64,000 nt of DNA from Mycolicibacterium sphagni (GCF_013337765.1 NZ_VBSB01000035.1:310001-374000); one strand, 5' to 3'; positions 1 to 8,659 are shown, counted from the stretch's first letter. Made by a program: numbers and translations. Notes: generated from the letters alone by a model not told the origin.

Positions 1-235
1 CCGCGCGGTGCAGTCCGTCCTCGAGGTAGACGACGCCCTTCCACCTGACCGCATGCGGAAAGAGGTCGCCGTAGAAGGTGGAATCCTCGGACAGCAGACG
101 ATCCAGCGCGAGCACTGTGGTCGTGGTGACCAACTCGTCGAGGCGGATCTGTCGTGGGGGGATATGCGACCAGTCGCGGTAGGTCAGGCCATGCTCGGGA
201 TACGGCTTGCCCTCCCGAACGCCCTTGAAGATCAT
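1..235 (-). CDS. Conserved mycobacterial protein, Rv2375-like, C-terminally cut by the window edge
   Basis: The minus-strand frame starts at the ATG at 235 (MIFKGVREGKPYPEHG...) and stays open to the left edge, so about 78 residues are visible. A GTG at 277 could extend it slightly. It is divergent from hrcA, the place where M. tuberculosis has Rv2375. I recall relatives being labelled VapB-like antitoxin, but I see no ribbon-helix-helix signature in the visible part and would keep it as a conserved protein of unknown function. The coding call rests on the codon pattern, the protein-like sequence and the conserved position. Confidence 0.6.
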   Translation of the reverse strand, partial: MIFKGVREGKPYPEHGLTYRDWSHIPPRQIRLDELVTTTTVLALDRLLSEDSTFYGDLFPHAVRWKGVVYLEDGLHRA

Positions 236-345
236 CGGGCCGTCGCCCCGCGCGCAGCCCCCCGACTCCGCATCCACATTGGAGCAAGGCTAGTCGCTGG
301 CGGCCGGAATGCCACCGGAGGGCGGGCTTGCGTCGACGGCGCGTG

Positions 346-372
346 ATGGCACTCGCAGTGCGTGGGTGCTAA
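346..372. promoter_or_regulatory. CIRCE operator for HrcA
   Basis: Left arm ATGGCACTC (346-354), 9-nt spacer, right arm GGGTGCTAA (364-372). The CIRCE consensus is TTAGCACTC-N9-GAGTGCTAA, so the arms match at 7/9 and 8/9 with exactly the right spacing. It lies 50 bp upstream of hrcA, with a possible -10 TAAAAT at 391-396, which fits autoregulation of hrcA by its own product. Confidence 0.85.
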
Positions 373-421
373 TTGAGCTGATACTGACCGTAAAATAGGG
401 GCAACTTGGAGGTGTACTCAG

Positions 422-1459
422 ATGGGAAGTGCCGACGACCGTCGCTTTGAGGTGCTTCGCGCGATCGTTGCCGACTTCGTCGCGACCAAGGAGCCGATCG
501 GTTCCAAGGCCCTCGTCGACCGCCACAACCTCGGCGTATCCAGCGCGACCGTGCGCAACGACATGGCGGTGCTGGAGGCCGAGGGGTACATCACCCAGCC
601 CCACACGAGCTCGGGGCGGGTGCCCACCGAGAAGGGCTACCGGGAGTTCGTCAACCGCATCGACGACGTCAAGCCGCTGTCATCGCCGGAACGCCGCGCG
701 ATCCTTCAATTCCTGGAGTCCGGCGTCGACCTCGACGATGTGCTGCGCCGCGCGGTGAAACTGCTGGCCCAGCTCACCCGCCAGGTGGCGATCGTCCAGT
801 ACCCGACACTGTCCACCTCGACGGTGCGTCACCTCGAGATCGTCTCGATCACGCCCGCGCGGCTGCTGATGGTCGTCATCACCGACTCCGGCCGCGTCGA
901 CCAGCGCATCGTCGAACTGGGCGACACCATCGACGATCACCAGCTGTCCCAGCTGCGCGAGCTGCTCGGCCAGGCGCTCGAGGGTAAGCGGCTGGCGGCG
1001 GCCTCGGCCGCGGTGGCCGACCTGGCCGCCCGGCTCGACGGGTCCGGCGGGCTGGGCGACGCCGTCGGCCGCTCGGCGACCGTCCTGCTGGAGTCGCTGG
1101 TCGAGCACAACGAGGAACGCCTGCTGATGGGCGGGACCGCCAACCTGACCCGCAACACTGCTGACTTCGGCGGCTCGCTGCGCTCGATTCTCGAAGCCCT
1201 CGAGGAGCAGGTGGTGGTCCTTCGGCTGCTGGCCGCCCAGCAGGAAGCAGGTAAGGTCACGGTGCGGATCGGCCATGAAACCGAGGCCGAGCAGATGGTC
1301 GGCACATCGGTGGTGACCACGACCTACGGCAGCTCGGGCACCGTCTACGGCGGCATGGGTGTCTTGGGGCCGACCAGAATGGACTATCCGGGAACTATTG
1401 CCAATGTCGCCGCGGTTGCGATGTACATCGGCGATGTCCTAGGACACCGGGCCGGATAA
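422..1459 (+). CDS. hrcA: Heat-inducible transcription repressor HrcA
   Basis: 345 residues, the normal HrcA length. The N-terminal winged helix (about 1-75) contains SSATVRNDMAVLEAEGYI and the SSGRVPTEKGYR motif that follows it in HrcA proteins; the rest is the GAF-like dimerisation region, with NMVGT-type (QMVGTSVV) and GPTRMDYPG motifs near the C-terminus. It represses groE-type chaperone genes by binding CIRCE, and a CIRCE lies just upstream. Start is ATG 422 with GGAGG at 408-412. It is followed 25 bp later by dnaJ2, the usual actinobacterial pairing. Confidence 0.97.
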   Translation: MGSADDRRFEVLRAIVADFVATKEPIGSKALVDRHNLGVSSATVRNDMAVLEAEGYITQPHTSSGRVPTEKGYREFVNRIDDVKPLSSPERRAILQFLESGVDLDDVLRRAVKLLAQLTRQVAIVQYPTLSTSTVRHLEIVSITPARLLMVVITDSGRVDQRIVELGDTIDDHQLSQLRELLGQALEGKRLAAASAAVADLAARLDGSGGLGDAVGRSATVLLESLVEHNEERLLMGGTANLTRNTADFGGSLRSILEALEEQVVVLRLLAAQQEAGKVTVRIGHETEAEQMVGTSVVTTTYGSSGTVYGGMGVLGPTRMDYPGTIANVAAVAMYIGDVLGHRAG

Positions 1460-1484
1460 TCGGCGGAATTTCGAAAGGTCAAGT

Positions 1485-2627
1485 GTGGCACGGGACTACT
1501 ACGGCTTGCTCGGGGTGAGCCAGGGCGCCAGCGATCAGGAGATCAAGCGCGCCTATCGAAAGCTGGCCCGCGAACTGCATCCCGACGTCAACCCCGACGA
1601 GGCCGCCCAGCACCGGTTCAAGGAGATCAGCGCCGCCTACGAGGTGCTGTCCGATCCGGAGAAGCGCCGCATCGTCGACCTCGGCGGCGACCCGCTGGAA
1701 AGCGCGGCCGCGGCCGGCAACGGATTCAGCGGGTTCGGCGGTTTGGGTGACGTGTTCGAAGCCTTCTTCGGCGGCGGTGGCGCGACGCGCGGCCCGATCG
1801 GCCGGGTGCGCCCCGGCTCGGATTCACTGCTGCGGATGCGCCTGGACCTGTCCGAGTGCGCGACCGGCGTGACCAAGCAGGTCACCGTCGACACCGCCGT
1901 GCTGTGCGACATCTGCCAGGGCAAGGGAACCCACGGCGACTCCACCCCGGTCGCCTGCGACACCTGCGGCGGACGCGGCGAGGTGCAGACCGTGCAGCGT
2001 TCCTTGCTCGGTCAGGTGATGACCTCACGCCCCTGCCCGACCTGTCGCGGTGTCGGAGAGGTCATCCCCGATCCGTGCCACCGGTGCGGCGGCGACGGGC
2101 GGACCCGCGCCCGCCGCGATATCAGCGTCAAGATCCCCGCCGGAGTCGGCGACGGCATGCGAGTCCGGCTGGCCGCTCAGGGTGAGGTCGGTCCGGGCGG
2201 TGGCCCCGCGGGCGACCTCTACGTCGAAGTCCACGAACAGCAGCACGACATCTTCATCCGCGACGGCGACGACCTGCACTTCACCGTCTCGGTGCCGATG
2301 GTCGACGCCGCACTCGGCACCACGGTCACCGTCGACGCGATTCTCGACGGGCTGACCGAGATCACGATCGCGCCCGGCACCCAGCCGGGCTCGGTGACGA
2401 CGCTGCGCGGACACGGTATGCCGCACCTACGTTCGGGTGTTCGCGGGAACCTGCACGCGCACATCGAGGTGACGGTCCCCGGCAAGCTCGATGCGCGGGC
2501 CAAGGAACTGCTCAGCGAGTTCAAGACACGCAGCCATGCCGAGCCCGAGGTCAAGTCCACGCATGCCGGCGCCGCGAATTCCGGCGGCCTGTTCAACCGG
2601 CTGCGCGAGACGTTCAGCGGCCGCTGA
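1485..2627 (+). CDS. dnaJ2: Chaperone protein DnaJ2 (Hsp40)
   Basis: 380 residues. The J domain (1-70) carries the HPD motif at 32-34; a Gly/Phe-rich linker follows (about 75-100), then four CxxCxGxG zinc-finger repeats (CDICQGKG, CDTCGGRG, CPTCRGVG, CHRCGGDG) and the C-terminal substrate-binding domain. It stimulates DnaK ATPase activity. The start is GTG 1485, giving MARDYYGLLGV, behind AAAGG at about 1474. It is the second gene of the CIRCE-controlled hrcA unit and is followed 4 nt later by rsmE. Confidence 0.96.
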   Translation: MARDYYGLLGVSQGASDQEIKRAYRKLARELHPDVNPDEAAQHRFKEISAAYEVLSDPEKRRIVDLGGDPLESAAAAGNGFSGFGGLGDVFEAFFGGGGATRGPIGRVRPGSDSLLRMRLDLSECATGVTKQVTVDTAVLCDICQGKGTHGDSTPVACDTCGGRGEVQTVQRSLLGQVMTSRPCPTCRGVGEVIPDPCHRCGGDGRTRARRDISVKIPAGVGDGMRVRLAAQGEVGPGGGPAGDLYVEVHEQQHDIFIRDGDDLHFTVSVPMVDAALGTTVTVDAILDGLTEITIAPGTQPGSVTTLRGHGMPHLRSGVRGNLHAHIEVTVPGKLDARAKELLSEFKTRSHAEPEVKSTHAGAANSGGLFNRLRETFSGR

Positions 2628-2631
2628 GGCG

Positions 2632-3384
2632 TTGGCCGACACCCTGTTCTACGCCGACGCCATCCCGGCGGTCGGGCACCTGGCCGTCGTCGAGGGCGAC
2701 GAGGGCTTCCACGCCGCGACAGTGCGGCGCATCCGCCCGGGTGAGGCGCTGGTGCTGTCGGACGGCGCAGGCGCCCTGGCCCGCTGCGAGGTCGAGACCA
2801 CCAGCAAGCGCGGGTTCTCGGCCCGGGTGCTGGAGTACTGGACGGCAGCCCGTCCCACCCCGACGGTGACTGTCGCGCAAGGCATTCCGAAATCGGAACG
2901 CTCAGAGCTGGCGATCGAACTGGCCACCGAAGCGGGCGCGGACGACTTCATCGCCTGGCAGGCGGACCGGTGTGTCGCGCGCTGGGACGGCGAGCGTGCG
3001 GAAAAGGGGCTGCGCCGCTGGCGTGCGGTGGCACGCTCGGCCGCCCGGCAGTCGCGGCGCGCCTACATCCCGGACATCAGTGGGCCGGTGGCGAAGGCCG
3101 CTCTGGTCGCGCAGGTCGCCGAGCGGGTGGGCGCCGGTGGGCTGGTTCTGGCGTTGCACGAATCCGCCGACCGGCCATTGGCTGAACTGCCTGTGGCGCA
3201 AGCACATTCGATCATGCTGATCGTGGGACCCGAAGGCGGGATCAGCGACAGCGAGCTCGACGCGCTGATCGCGGCCGGTGCTACGGCGGTCCGGTTGGGT
3301 CCCACGGTGTTGCGCACGACGAGCGCGGCTGCCGTCGCGTTGGGTGCGCTGGGAGTGCTGACCGGACGCTGGTCGATCAGCTAA
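2632..3384 (+). CDS. rsmE: 16S rRNA (uracil1498-N3)-methyltransferase RsmE
   Basis: 250 residues from TTG 2632. I chose this start because the protein then begins ADTLFYADAIPAV as in Rv2372c; the open frame itself reaches further up into dnaJ2. SPOUT-fold features: IPKSERSELAIELATEAG, RWRAVARSAARQSRRAYIP, and the SAM-binding knot with MLIVGPEGGISDSELDAL and RLGPTVLRTTSAA. It methylates U1498 of 16S rRNA. It lies in the hrcA-dnaJ2-rsmE operon, an order widely conserved in bacteria. Its stop overlaps the stop of the convergent LuxR gene by 3 bases. Confidence 0.95.
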   Translation: MADTLFYADAIPAVGHLAVVEGDEGFHAATVRRIRPGEALVLSDGAGALARCEVETTSKRGFSARVLEYWTAARPTPTVTVAQGIPKSERSELAIELATEAGADDFIAWQADRCVARWDGERAEKGLRRWRAVARSAARQSRRAYIPDISGPVAKAALVAQVAERVGAGGLVLALHESADRPLAELPVAQAHSIMLIVGPEGGISDSELDALIAAGATAVRLGPTVLRTTSAAAVALGALGVLTGRWSIS

Positions 3385-4571
3385 CCGGCCGGATCGGGCC
3401 GGGCCGCCAACCGCGCGTAGATGGACGCGGCCTCGGCGCGATTGCTGGCGTGCAGCTTCCGAAGCACCCGTTTCACATGGGATTTCACCGTGCCGGGGGT
3501 GATCACGAGTTCGTCGGCGATCTGCTGGTTGGTCCGGCCGTCGGCCATCAGCCGCAGCACCTCGGCTTCCCGGCGGGTCAACATGTCGTGCACCCGTGAC
3601 TCGACCTCGGCCAGCCGGCGGCTGGCCGGGCTGCGCTCGGCCGGCTCGACTTTCCTCAGCTCCAAGTCCGCGTCCTGCAATGCCTGCGCAGCCTGCTCGG
3701 CGGTGGCCAGCGCGCTGCGCACCTCGGCGTGCTGGCGGCGCATTCGTTCCATCAGCACGGTGCGTTCGAAGGCGTATCCGAACCCCTCGGCGAACGCCCA
3801 CACCGTGTCGCGGTCGATCTCGTCGACGGTCCGCCCGGAGTACAGCCGGTCGGCGTGCAAGAAGCCGATCACCTTTCCGGTCGGCATGACCGGGGCGGCG
3901 ACATAGGAGTGGGTCAGCGAGAAGTCGATGATCGGGCGGTTGACGCGCGGATCGTTTTGGGCGTCGCGCACGATTTCCGGTGCGTGCCTTCGGATCATCT
4001 GCGTCTCGAGCAGCATGTGGTCCAGCGGCGGGGCGACTGACTGGGCGAAGGCGACCATCTTCTCGGCGCCCTCGACATCGTCGCCAAAGTAGGCCGCCTC
4101 CATCACCATTCGGCCTTCGTGGACCCGGAACAGGACGGCCCGATCGAAGCCGCACGACTCGACGAGCTCACGCGGGGCGCGGTCGACGATCTTGGCGACC
4201 TCGTCGATCGCACGCAGTTTGGACAGGCCTTCCTGCACACGTAGCAACGCCAGCGTCCTGCGTCGGGCCGCGTCCTCGATCAGCTGGCGCTCCAGCAGCG
4301 AGAGATCGAGCACCGCCTCCAACGCGGCCAGTGCCTTCTCGTCGCCGAGGGCCTCCAGCGCCTCGCGCACCAGGGTGGCATGGGCGTCGACGGTGTCGGC
4401 GACGGCCCGGATCGGGTCGTCCGCGCGCTCGACGATGCCCAACCGGCAGGCCTCGTCGTAGCGGCGCGTCACCGCGCTGGTCGGCGGTTGTTTGGACGCC
4501 CAGCCGGGATGATTGCCGTCGACGAGGGCGGTCACAGGCAGCGAGTCAAGAGAGTCAGTGGTGGCGGTCAC
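3381..4571 (-). CDS. GAF-domain LuxR-family transcriptional regulator
   Basis: 396 residues from GTG 4571. The middle (about 130-270) resembles a GAF sensory domain (LVESCGFDRAVLFRVHEG, VAAPVMPTGKVIGFLHAD) and is followed by a short helical linker. The C-terminal LuxR helix-turn-helix has the classic LTRREAEVLRLMADGRTN and VKSHVKRVLRKL segments. The gene is divergent from the P450 gene with a 117-bp shared upstream region, so control of the P450-SnoaL pair is a reasonable inference. The ligand is not predictable. Confidence 0.85.
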   Translation of the reverse strand: MTATTDSLDSLPVTALVDGNHPGWASKQPPTSAVTRRYDEACRLGIVERADDPIRAVADTVDAHATLVREALEALGDEKALAALEAVLDLSLLERQLIEDAARRRTLALLRVQEGLSKLRAIDEVAKIVDRAPRELVESCGFDRAVLFRVHEGRMVMEAAYFGDDVEGAEKMVAFAQSVAPPLDHMLLETQMIRRHAPEIVRDAQNDPRVNRPIIDFSLTHSYVAAPVMPTGKVIGFLHADRLYSGRTVDEIDRDTVWAFAEGFGYAFERTVLMERMRRQHAEVRSALATAEQAAQALQDADLELRKVEPAERSPASRRLAEVESRVHDMLTRREAEVLRLMADGRTNQQIADELVITPGTVKSHVKRVLRKLHASNRAEAASIYARLAARPDPAG

Positions 4572-4688
4572 AGTGAGCCGATCGTCTCACCAGTAATGGG
4601 GCAGTAGTGGCAAAACCGCCCGGTCGGGAGCGCAACTGACCCCCATCGGGATATCGACCGGCCTCCTACCAGCATTGAGGCTATTTGC

Positions 4689-5927
4689 ATGACCTCGACC
4701 ACCGCTTCTGCACTTCAACTGCTGACGACCCCCGAGGGGATCGCAAACCCCTACCCGCTCTTCGAGCAACTGCGGGATTCCTCACCGGTGGCGGGCTACC
4801 AGGATTGGCCGCCGGGGACCGTGCCCGGCGCCGACGAGCCGGTCACCGCGTGGGCGTTGTTCCGCCACGACCAGGTGCTCGCGGCCGCCCGCGACGGCGA
4901 GACGTTCTCCTCCCGTGACCCCATCCAGGAGGCGTCGTCGGCCCCGAGTCTGATGCTGGTCAACACCGACCCGCCCGCGCACACCGGCGAACGCAAACTG
5001 GTCAGCCAGGCATTCTCGCCACGACGCATCCGCAGGCTCGAGAACTGGCTCGCCGAACTGGTGCCGGTCCTGCTCGCCGACTTCGACGCCCGCACCCGCG
5101 ACGGTGATCCCGACGTCATGGAGTTCGCCGACGAGGTGCCCACCCGCGCGATGGTCCGGCTGCTGGGCCTGCCCGACGGCGACCACGTCCGGTTCAAGAA
5201 CTGGGCCAACGCCTTCATGCTGTCGTCGACGATGACGCCCGAGGAGCGGATGGCCAGCAACGCCGACATGGTGACCGCGTTCACCGAACGGGTCATCGAA
5301 CACAGTGCCCGCCTTGATGATTCGCAGGATGTCGAGGACGCCGAGGATTTGATCTCGGCGCTGTTGCGGGCCGAACTCGACGGAGGGCGCCTCACCCCGG
5401 AGCAGATCGTGCGGCTCTGCGTGACGCTGGTGGTGGCAGGCAGCGAGACGACGACCTACCTGATCGGCAGTGTCCTGCACGCCATGGCGCGTGAGCCTGC
5501 GGTGACGGCCCGGCTGCGGGCCGACCGCTCGTTGGTGAGCACCTTCATCGAGGAGGTCGCACGGCTCACCGGGCCACAACGGTTGTTCCGCATCGCGACC
5601 CGCGACGTCGAGATCGACGGCGCCCAGATCAAGAAGGGGGAGTGGGTGGCGTTGTTCTTCGGATCGGCCAACCACGATCCGGCCGTCTTCGAAGATCCCG
5701 AACGCCTGGACCTGGACCGGCCGAACATCCGCCAGCACCTGGCCTTCGGTCACGGCCTGCACTTCTGCCTGGGCGCGCCGTTGGCCCGGCTGGAGGTGGT
5801 CTCGGTCGTCAACGCGGTGCTGGACCGCTATTCGGTGATCGGCCTGTCCGAGGAGCCGGGTGTGCGGCAGACCGCCAGCCTGCTCACCAACGGATTCGTC
5901 CGCCTGCCGCTGCAGCTGGCCCGATGA
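4689..5927 (+). CDS. Cytochrome P450
   Basis: 412 residues, a full-length bacterial class I P450. The haem-ligand motif FGHGLHFCLGAPLARLE places the proximal cysteine at about residue 360. The I-helix oxygen-activation motif reads VVAGSETTTYL and the ExxR stretch is in FIEEVARL. It would need a ferredoxin and reductase encoded elsewhere. The stop overlaps the start of the next gene (ATGA), so translation of the two is probably coupled. The N-terminal part (ANPYPLFEQLRDSSPV) resembles mycobacterial steroid- or terpene-type P450s, but the substrate cannot be read from the sequence. Confidence 0.93.
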   Translation: MTSTTASALQLLTTPEGIANPYPLFEQLRDSSPVAGYQDWPPGTVPGADEPVTAWALFRHDQVLAAARDGETFSSRDPIQEASSAPSLMLVNTDPPAHTGERKLVSQAFSPRRIRRLENWLAELVPVLLADFDARTRDGDPDVMEFADEVPTRAMVRLLGLPDGDHVRFKNWANAFMLSSTMTPEERMASNADMVTAFTERVIEHSARLDDSQDVEDAEDLISALLRAELDGGRLTPEQIVRLCVTLVVAGSETTTYLIGSVLHAMAREPAVTARLRADRSLVSTFIEEVARLTGPQRLFRIATRDVEIDGAQIKKGEWVALFFGSANHDPAVFEDPERLDLDRPNIRQHLAFGHGLHFCLGAPLARLEVVSVVNAVLDRYSVIGLSEEPGVRQTASLLTNGFVRLPLQLAR

Positions 5928-6334
5928 CCACCGTCGAGAGCGGCAACATCGCCGCCACCAAAGCGATCTATGCGGCGGTTCCGGCCGGTGATCTGGAAAC
6001 CGCACTGAGCCATATGGATCCGGAAGTCCGGATCACTTACTACGGCAGCGACGCGATCCCGTATGCCGGGGACTACCACGGCATCGAGGCGGCAATAGAG
6101 TTCTTCACCGTTGTCGGCAGCCACATCCAGATCACGGCGATGGAACCGTGGCTGTTCATCGAAGACGGTGACAACCTGGCGGTCTGGGGTCACCAGACGT
6201 TCCTGCGGACTGCCACCGGGCACACCTGGGAGTCGGAGTTCGCTCACATCATCGCGCTGCGCGAGGGCAAGTGGCTGCACTTCCGGGATTTCATGAACTC
6301 CGCGCTGACCCACGACGCGTTCACCCGCGACTAG
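5924..6334 (+). CDS. SnoaL-like / NTF2-superfamily protein
   Basis: 136 residues from the ATG that overlaps the P450 stop codon (ATGA at 5924-5927). A typical small alpha+beta barrel: N-terminal helix KAIYAAVPAGDLETALSHMDPEV, then RITYYGSDAIPYAGDYHGIEAA and strands ending in EGKWLHFRDFMNS. The family includes polyketide cyclases, isomerases and epoxide hydrolases. Coupling to the P450 suggests it acts on, or protects from, the P450 product. No catalytic residue can be assigned with confidence. Confidence 0.85.
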   Translation: MTTVESGNIAATKAIYAAVPAGDLETALSHMDPEVRITYYGSDAIPYAGDYHGIEAAIEFFTVVGSHIQITAMEPWLFIEDGDNLAVWGHQTFLRTATGHTWESEFAHIIALREGKWLHFRDFMNSALTHDAFTRD

Positions 6335-6338
6335 TGCG

Positions 6339-6971
6339 TCAGAGGCGGGCGCCCAGCGTGGCCACCCCGTCGCCGTCGAGGTGGGCCAGCGCCTGGGGCC
6401 GGCCGGCCAGTACCGACGCCAGATGGGCGGCCGACCCGGTGACGCGAGGCCCGGCGCCGTGACGCCATCCGACGTCGTCGGCGTGCAGGGTCAGTCCGCT
6501 GGCCCGGGATCGGGCCGGGATGAACGGATTAGGCAGGCGCACTTGGGTTTCGAGGACCGCGGTCAGGGCCTCGGCCGGCACACCCGGCTCGCGGCCGATC
6601 GCCAGCGCGATATCGAGTTCGTGGATCACGTGGTCGCCGAGTAGCAGTTGTGGCGGGAACACCCGTCCGATGCCACGGGGTGCGTCGATCAGGGCGGTGA
6701 GGTCGCCGATCAACTCGGCCGGTGTCCGGCGCCTCGCATGCTGGCGTGCCAGCGCGCAGTTCGCGCGATCGAACGACCCGCTGCGCCTGACCATCTCGGT
6801 CACCATGGGCACCGGTGGGGCCTGGTAGCCGTAGACGATATGGGCGAGCACCTCATGGTTGGTCCAGCCCGTGCACAGGCTAGGCCGCTGCCAGTCCGCT
6901 GACGAGAGCGACCTCGCGAACTCGATGAGCCTGAGATCGTTGCGCCGCAACAGCTCACGCCGGGTCGACAT
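6339..6971 (-). CDS. DinB-like / maleylpyruvate isomerase N-terminal-type protein (TIGR03083-like)
   Basis: 210 residues from ATG 6971 (MSTRRELLRRNDLRL). This start overlaps the upstream hydrolase by 17 bp; a longer open frame exists but lies inside the hydrolase. The N-terminal four-helix bundle carries DWQRPSLCTGWTNHEVLAHI and a later LLLGDHVIHELDIALAIGR; the His residues in these segments are metal-ligand positions in DinB-like enzymes. In actinomycetes such proteins include mycothiol-dependent isomerases and transferases. It is probably co-transcribed with the hydrolase under the adjacent TetR regulator. Confidence 0.8.
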   Translation of the reverse strand: MSTRRELLRRNDLRLIEFARSLSSADWQRPSLCTGWTNHEVLAHIVYGYQAPPVPMVTEMVRRSGSFDRANCALARQHARRRTPAELIGDLTALIDAPRGIGRVFPPQLLLGDHVIHELDIALAIGREPGVPAEALTAVLETQVRLPNPFIPARSRASGLTLHADDVGWRHGAGPRVTGSAAHLASVLAGRPQALAHLDGDGVATLGARL

Positions 6972-7857
6972 GGAGGTGCTTCCGCAAGAAGGTGGTCTGG
7001 TCGGCGAGAAGCTGTGCCAGCAGGGGCAGGTGATAGACGTCGAAGTGGTCGGCGTCGTAATGGCGGGTCTCACCACGCGGGGCCCGGCGTGCGATGTCTT
7101 CTGCGCATTGGGGATCCATCAGCGTCTCGCGGTCGCTCACGCAGATCAGGGCCGGTGCGGTGATGCGAGACGCCGTGCGAACCGCGGTCGTGATCGCGAT
7201 CTCCGCGACGTCGGAAGCCCCCACCCGGTTGTCGAAGTAGCCGCCGGGGGAGACGGTGGAATTCCATCCCTCGAGCGCGCCCGGCGCCGTCACCGCAGCA
7301 GCGCTGCCCGCCGGACCGACGACGGGGATGTAGTGCGGTGTGCGGCCCAGCACCCGCCGTGCGAGATCGGTGAGGATCGCCGGCGTCAGGTGCAGCATGG
7401 CGCCGAGTCCCAGCCGGCGCACCACCGCGGGCCCGTCGACGATCGGGCACTGCACCACCACGGCCGCCACGTCGTCGCGGGCGGCCGCCACCTGTAGGGC
7501 GTGCATCGCGCCGAGGCTGGTGCCCCACAGGCCGACCCGGCCGGCGTCGATGTCGGGCAGGCCGGCGAGGAACCGGAATGCGGCGTCGACGTCCTGTCGG
7601 TGTTTGCGGAGGCTCAATCGCTGGCGCGGGAAGCCGCCCGATGCGCCGAGGCCGCGGTAGTCGAACGCCAGCGTGGCGATTCCCGCCTGGCTGAAGTGCT
7701 GTTCGTACTGTTCGAGCGACATCGTGTGGTTGGCGCCGAATCCGTGGACGAGCACCAGGCCGGGGTGTGGCCCGGGACCGGACGGCAGGGTGAGCCAGGC
7801 GGCGCAGGTCGCGCCATTCGAGTCGAAGGTCAGCGTGGTGTGGGTATCGGGTGGCAT
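6955..7857 (-). CDS. Alpha/beta hydrolase
   Basis: 300 residues. An oxyanion-loop HGF motif (LVLVHGFGANH, about 35-43), the AFDYRGLGASGG turn and the nucleophile elbow GTSLG with Ser114 define the fold. Asp and His are likely in ICVSDRETLMDP and the C-terminal YDADHFDVYH. It resembles dienelactone hydrolase or esterase-type cytoplasmic enzymes; no signal peptide. It is divergent from the TetR gene, and two palindromic operators lie between them, so it is very likely a TetR target. Confidence 0.9.
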   Translation of the reverse strand: MPPDTHTTLTFDSNGATCAAWLTLPSGPGPHPGLVLVHGFGANHTMSLEQYEQHFSQAGIATLAFDYRGLGASGGFPRQRLSLRKHRQDVDAAFRFLAGLPDIDAGRVGLWGTSLGAMHALQVAAARDDVAAVVVQCPIVDGPAVVRRLGLGAMLHLTPAILTDLARRVLGRTPHYIPVVGPAGSAAAVTAPGALEGWNSTVSPGGYFDNRVGASDVAEIAITTAVRTASRITAPALICVSDRETLMDPQCAEDIARRAPRGETRHYDADHFDVYHLPLLAQLLADQTTFLRKHLHVDPA

Positions 7858-7870
7858 CGGATCTCCTAAT

Positions 7871-7910
7871 ACGTACGGTGTACGTGAACCATAACGCGTA
7901 CGATGTACGT
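7871..7910. promoter_or_regulatory. Twin palindromic operators for the adjacent TetR regulator
   Basis: Two near-identical palindromes: ACGTAC-GGT-GTACGT (7871-7885, perfect) and CGTAC-GAT-GTACG (7897-7909). Their centres are 25 bp apart. They fill the 77-bp gap between the divergent hydrolase and TetR starts, the standard place for a TetR operator controlling both genes. Confidence 0.8.
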
Positions 7911-7934
7911 GTCAAGAGGAAGGAGATTTTGCCG

Positions 7935-8609
7935 ATGCGGCCACGCTTCACGATCGACGAGATCCAGACCGCGGCGCTGCAGATCGTGGACCGCGACGGG
8001 CTGGCCGGGCTGAGCATGCGAACGCTCGCCGCCGCACTGGGCACCGGCGCGATGACCCTGTACAACTACGTCCGCGACCGAGATCAGTTGGAGGAGTTGG
8101 TCGCCGAGGCGGTCATCGCCAGCATCGAACTCCCCGGTATCGGCGGCGACTGGCTCGGCGATGTGCGGGCCATCGCCACGGCGATGTGGCAGGGCGTGCG
8201 GGCGCACCCGAACGCCATTCCGCTGGTGCTGACCCGGCGCACCGTGTCGCCGTCGAGCTATGCCGCGGCCGAGGGCCTCGTCGATGCGCTGAGCCGAGGG
8301 AATCTCGACGACACCGCCCTACTGGGTGCGTTTCGGGCCGTGCTCAGCCTCGTGATGGGGAGTGCGCAGGTCGAGCTGGCAGGCCCGCTGGCCGGCGCCG
8401 GACGGGACGAGCAGCAGCGCCACGTGGCCGCGCAGATCGGGGCGCTGGCGTCGGATCGGCACCGTCGCCTCGCCGCCCTGGCCGTGGTCAGCCAGCGATC
8501 CTCGGCGACGGCGGACTTCGCCCGCGCGCTCGACCTCCTGCTGGTGGGCATACAGGCCAGCGCCCAGGCGTTAACGACTTCACCGGGTCACGGCCCGGCG
8601 GTAAGATGA
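7935..8609 (+). CDS. TetR-family transcriptional regulator
   Basis: 224 residues from ATG 7935, 10 nt after AAGGAG (7919-7924); an in-frame TTG lies at 7929. The N-terminal helix-turn-helix reads FTIDEIQTAALQIVDRDGLAGL then LAAALGTGAMTLYNYVRDRDQL. The remainder is a helical ligand-binding domain of the TetR_C type. It is divergent from the hydrolase with twin operators between them. Its stop overlaps an ATG of the phoH frame, but that overlap is probably fortuitous. Confidence 0.92.
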   Translation: MRPRFTIDEIQTAALQIVDRDGLAGLSMRTLAAALGTGAMTLYNYVRDRDQLEELVAEAVIASIELPGIGGDWLGDVRAIATAMWQGVRAHPNAIPLVLTRRTVSPSSYAAAEGLVDALSRGNLDDTALLGAFRAVLSLVMGSAQVELAGPLAGAGRDEQQRHVAAQIGALASDRHRRLAALAVVSQRSSATADFARALDLLLVGIQASAQALTTSPGHGPAVR

Positions 8610-8659
8610 ACCAACCGGCAAACTCGCCCAACCTCCAGGAAGCAGGCATCGAAGACCAC

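Noticed and set aside
2902..4155. A 417-codon minus-strand frame across rsmE and the LuxR gene
   Set aside because: Arginine/proline-rich shadow frame; both underlying genes have clear family motifs in other frames.
4782..6005. A 407-codon minus-strand frame opposite the P450
   Set aside because: It mirrors P450 codons in reverse and has no recognisable motif or ribosome-binding site.
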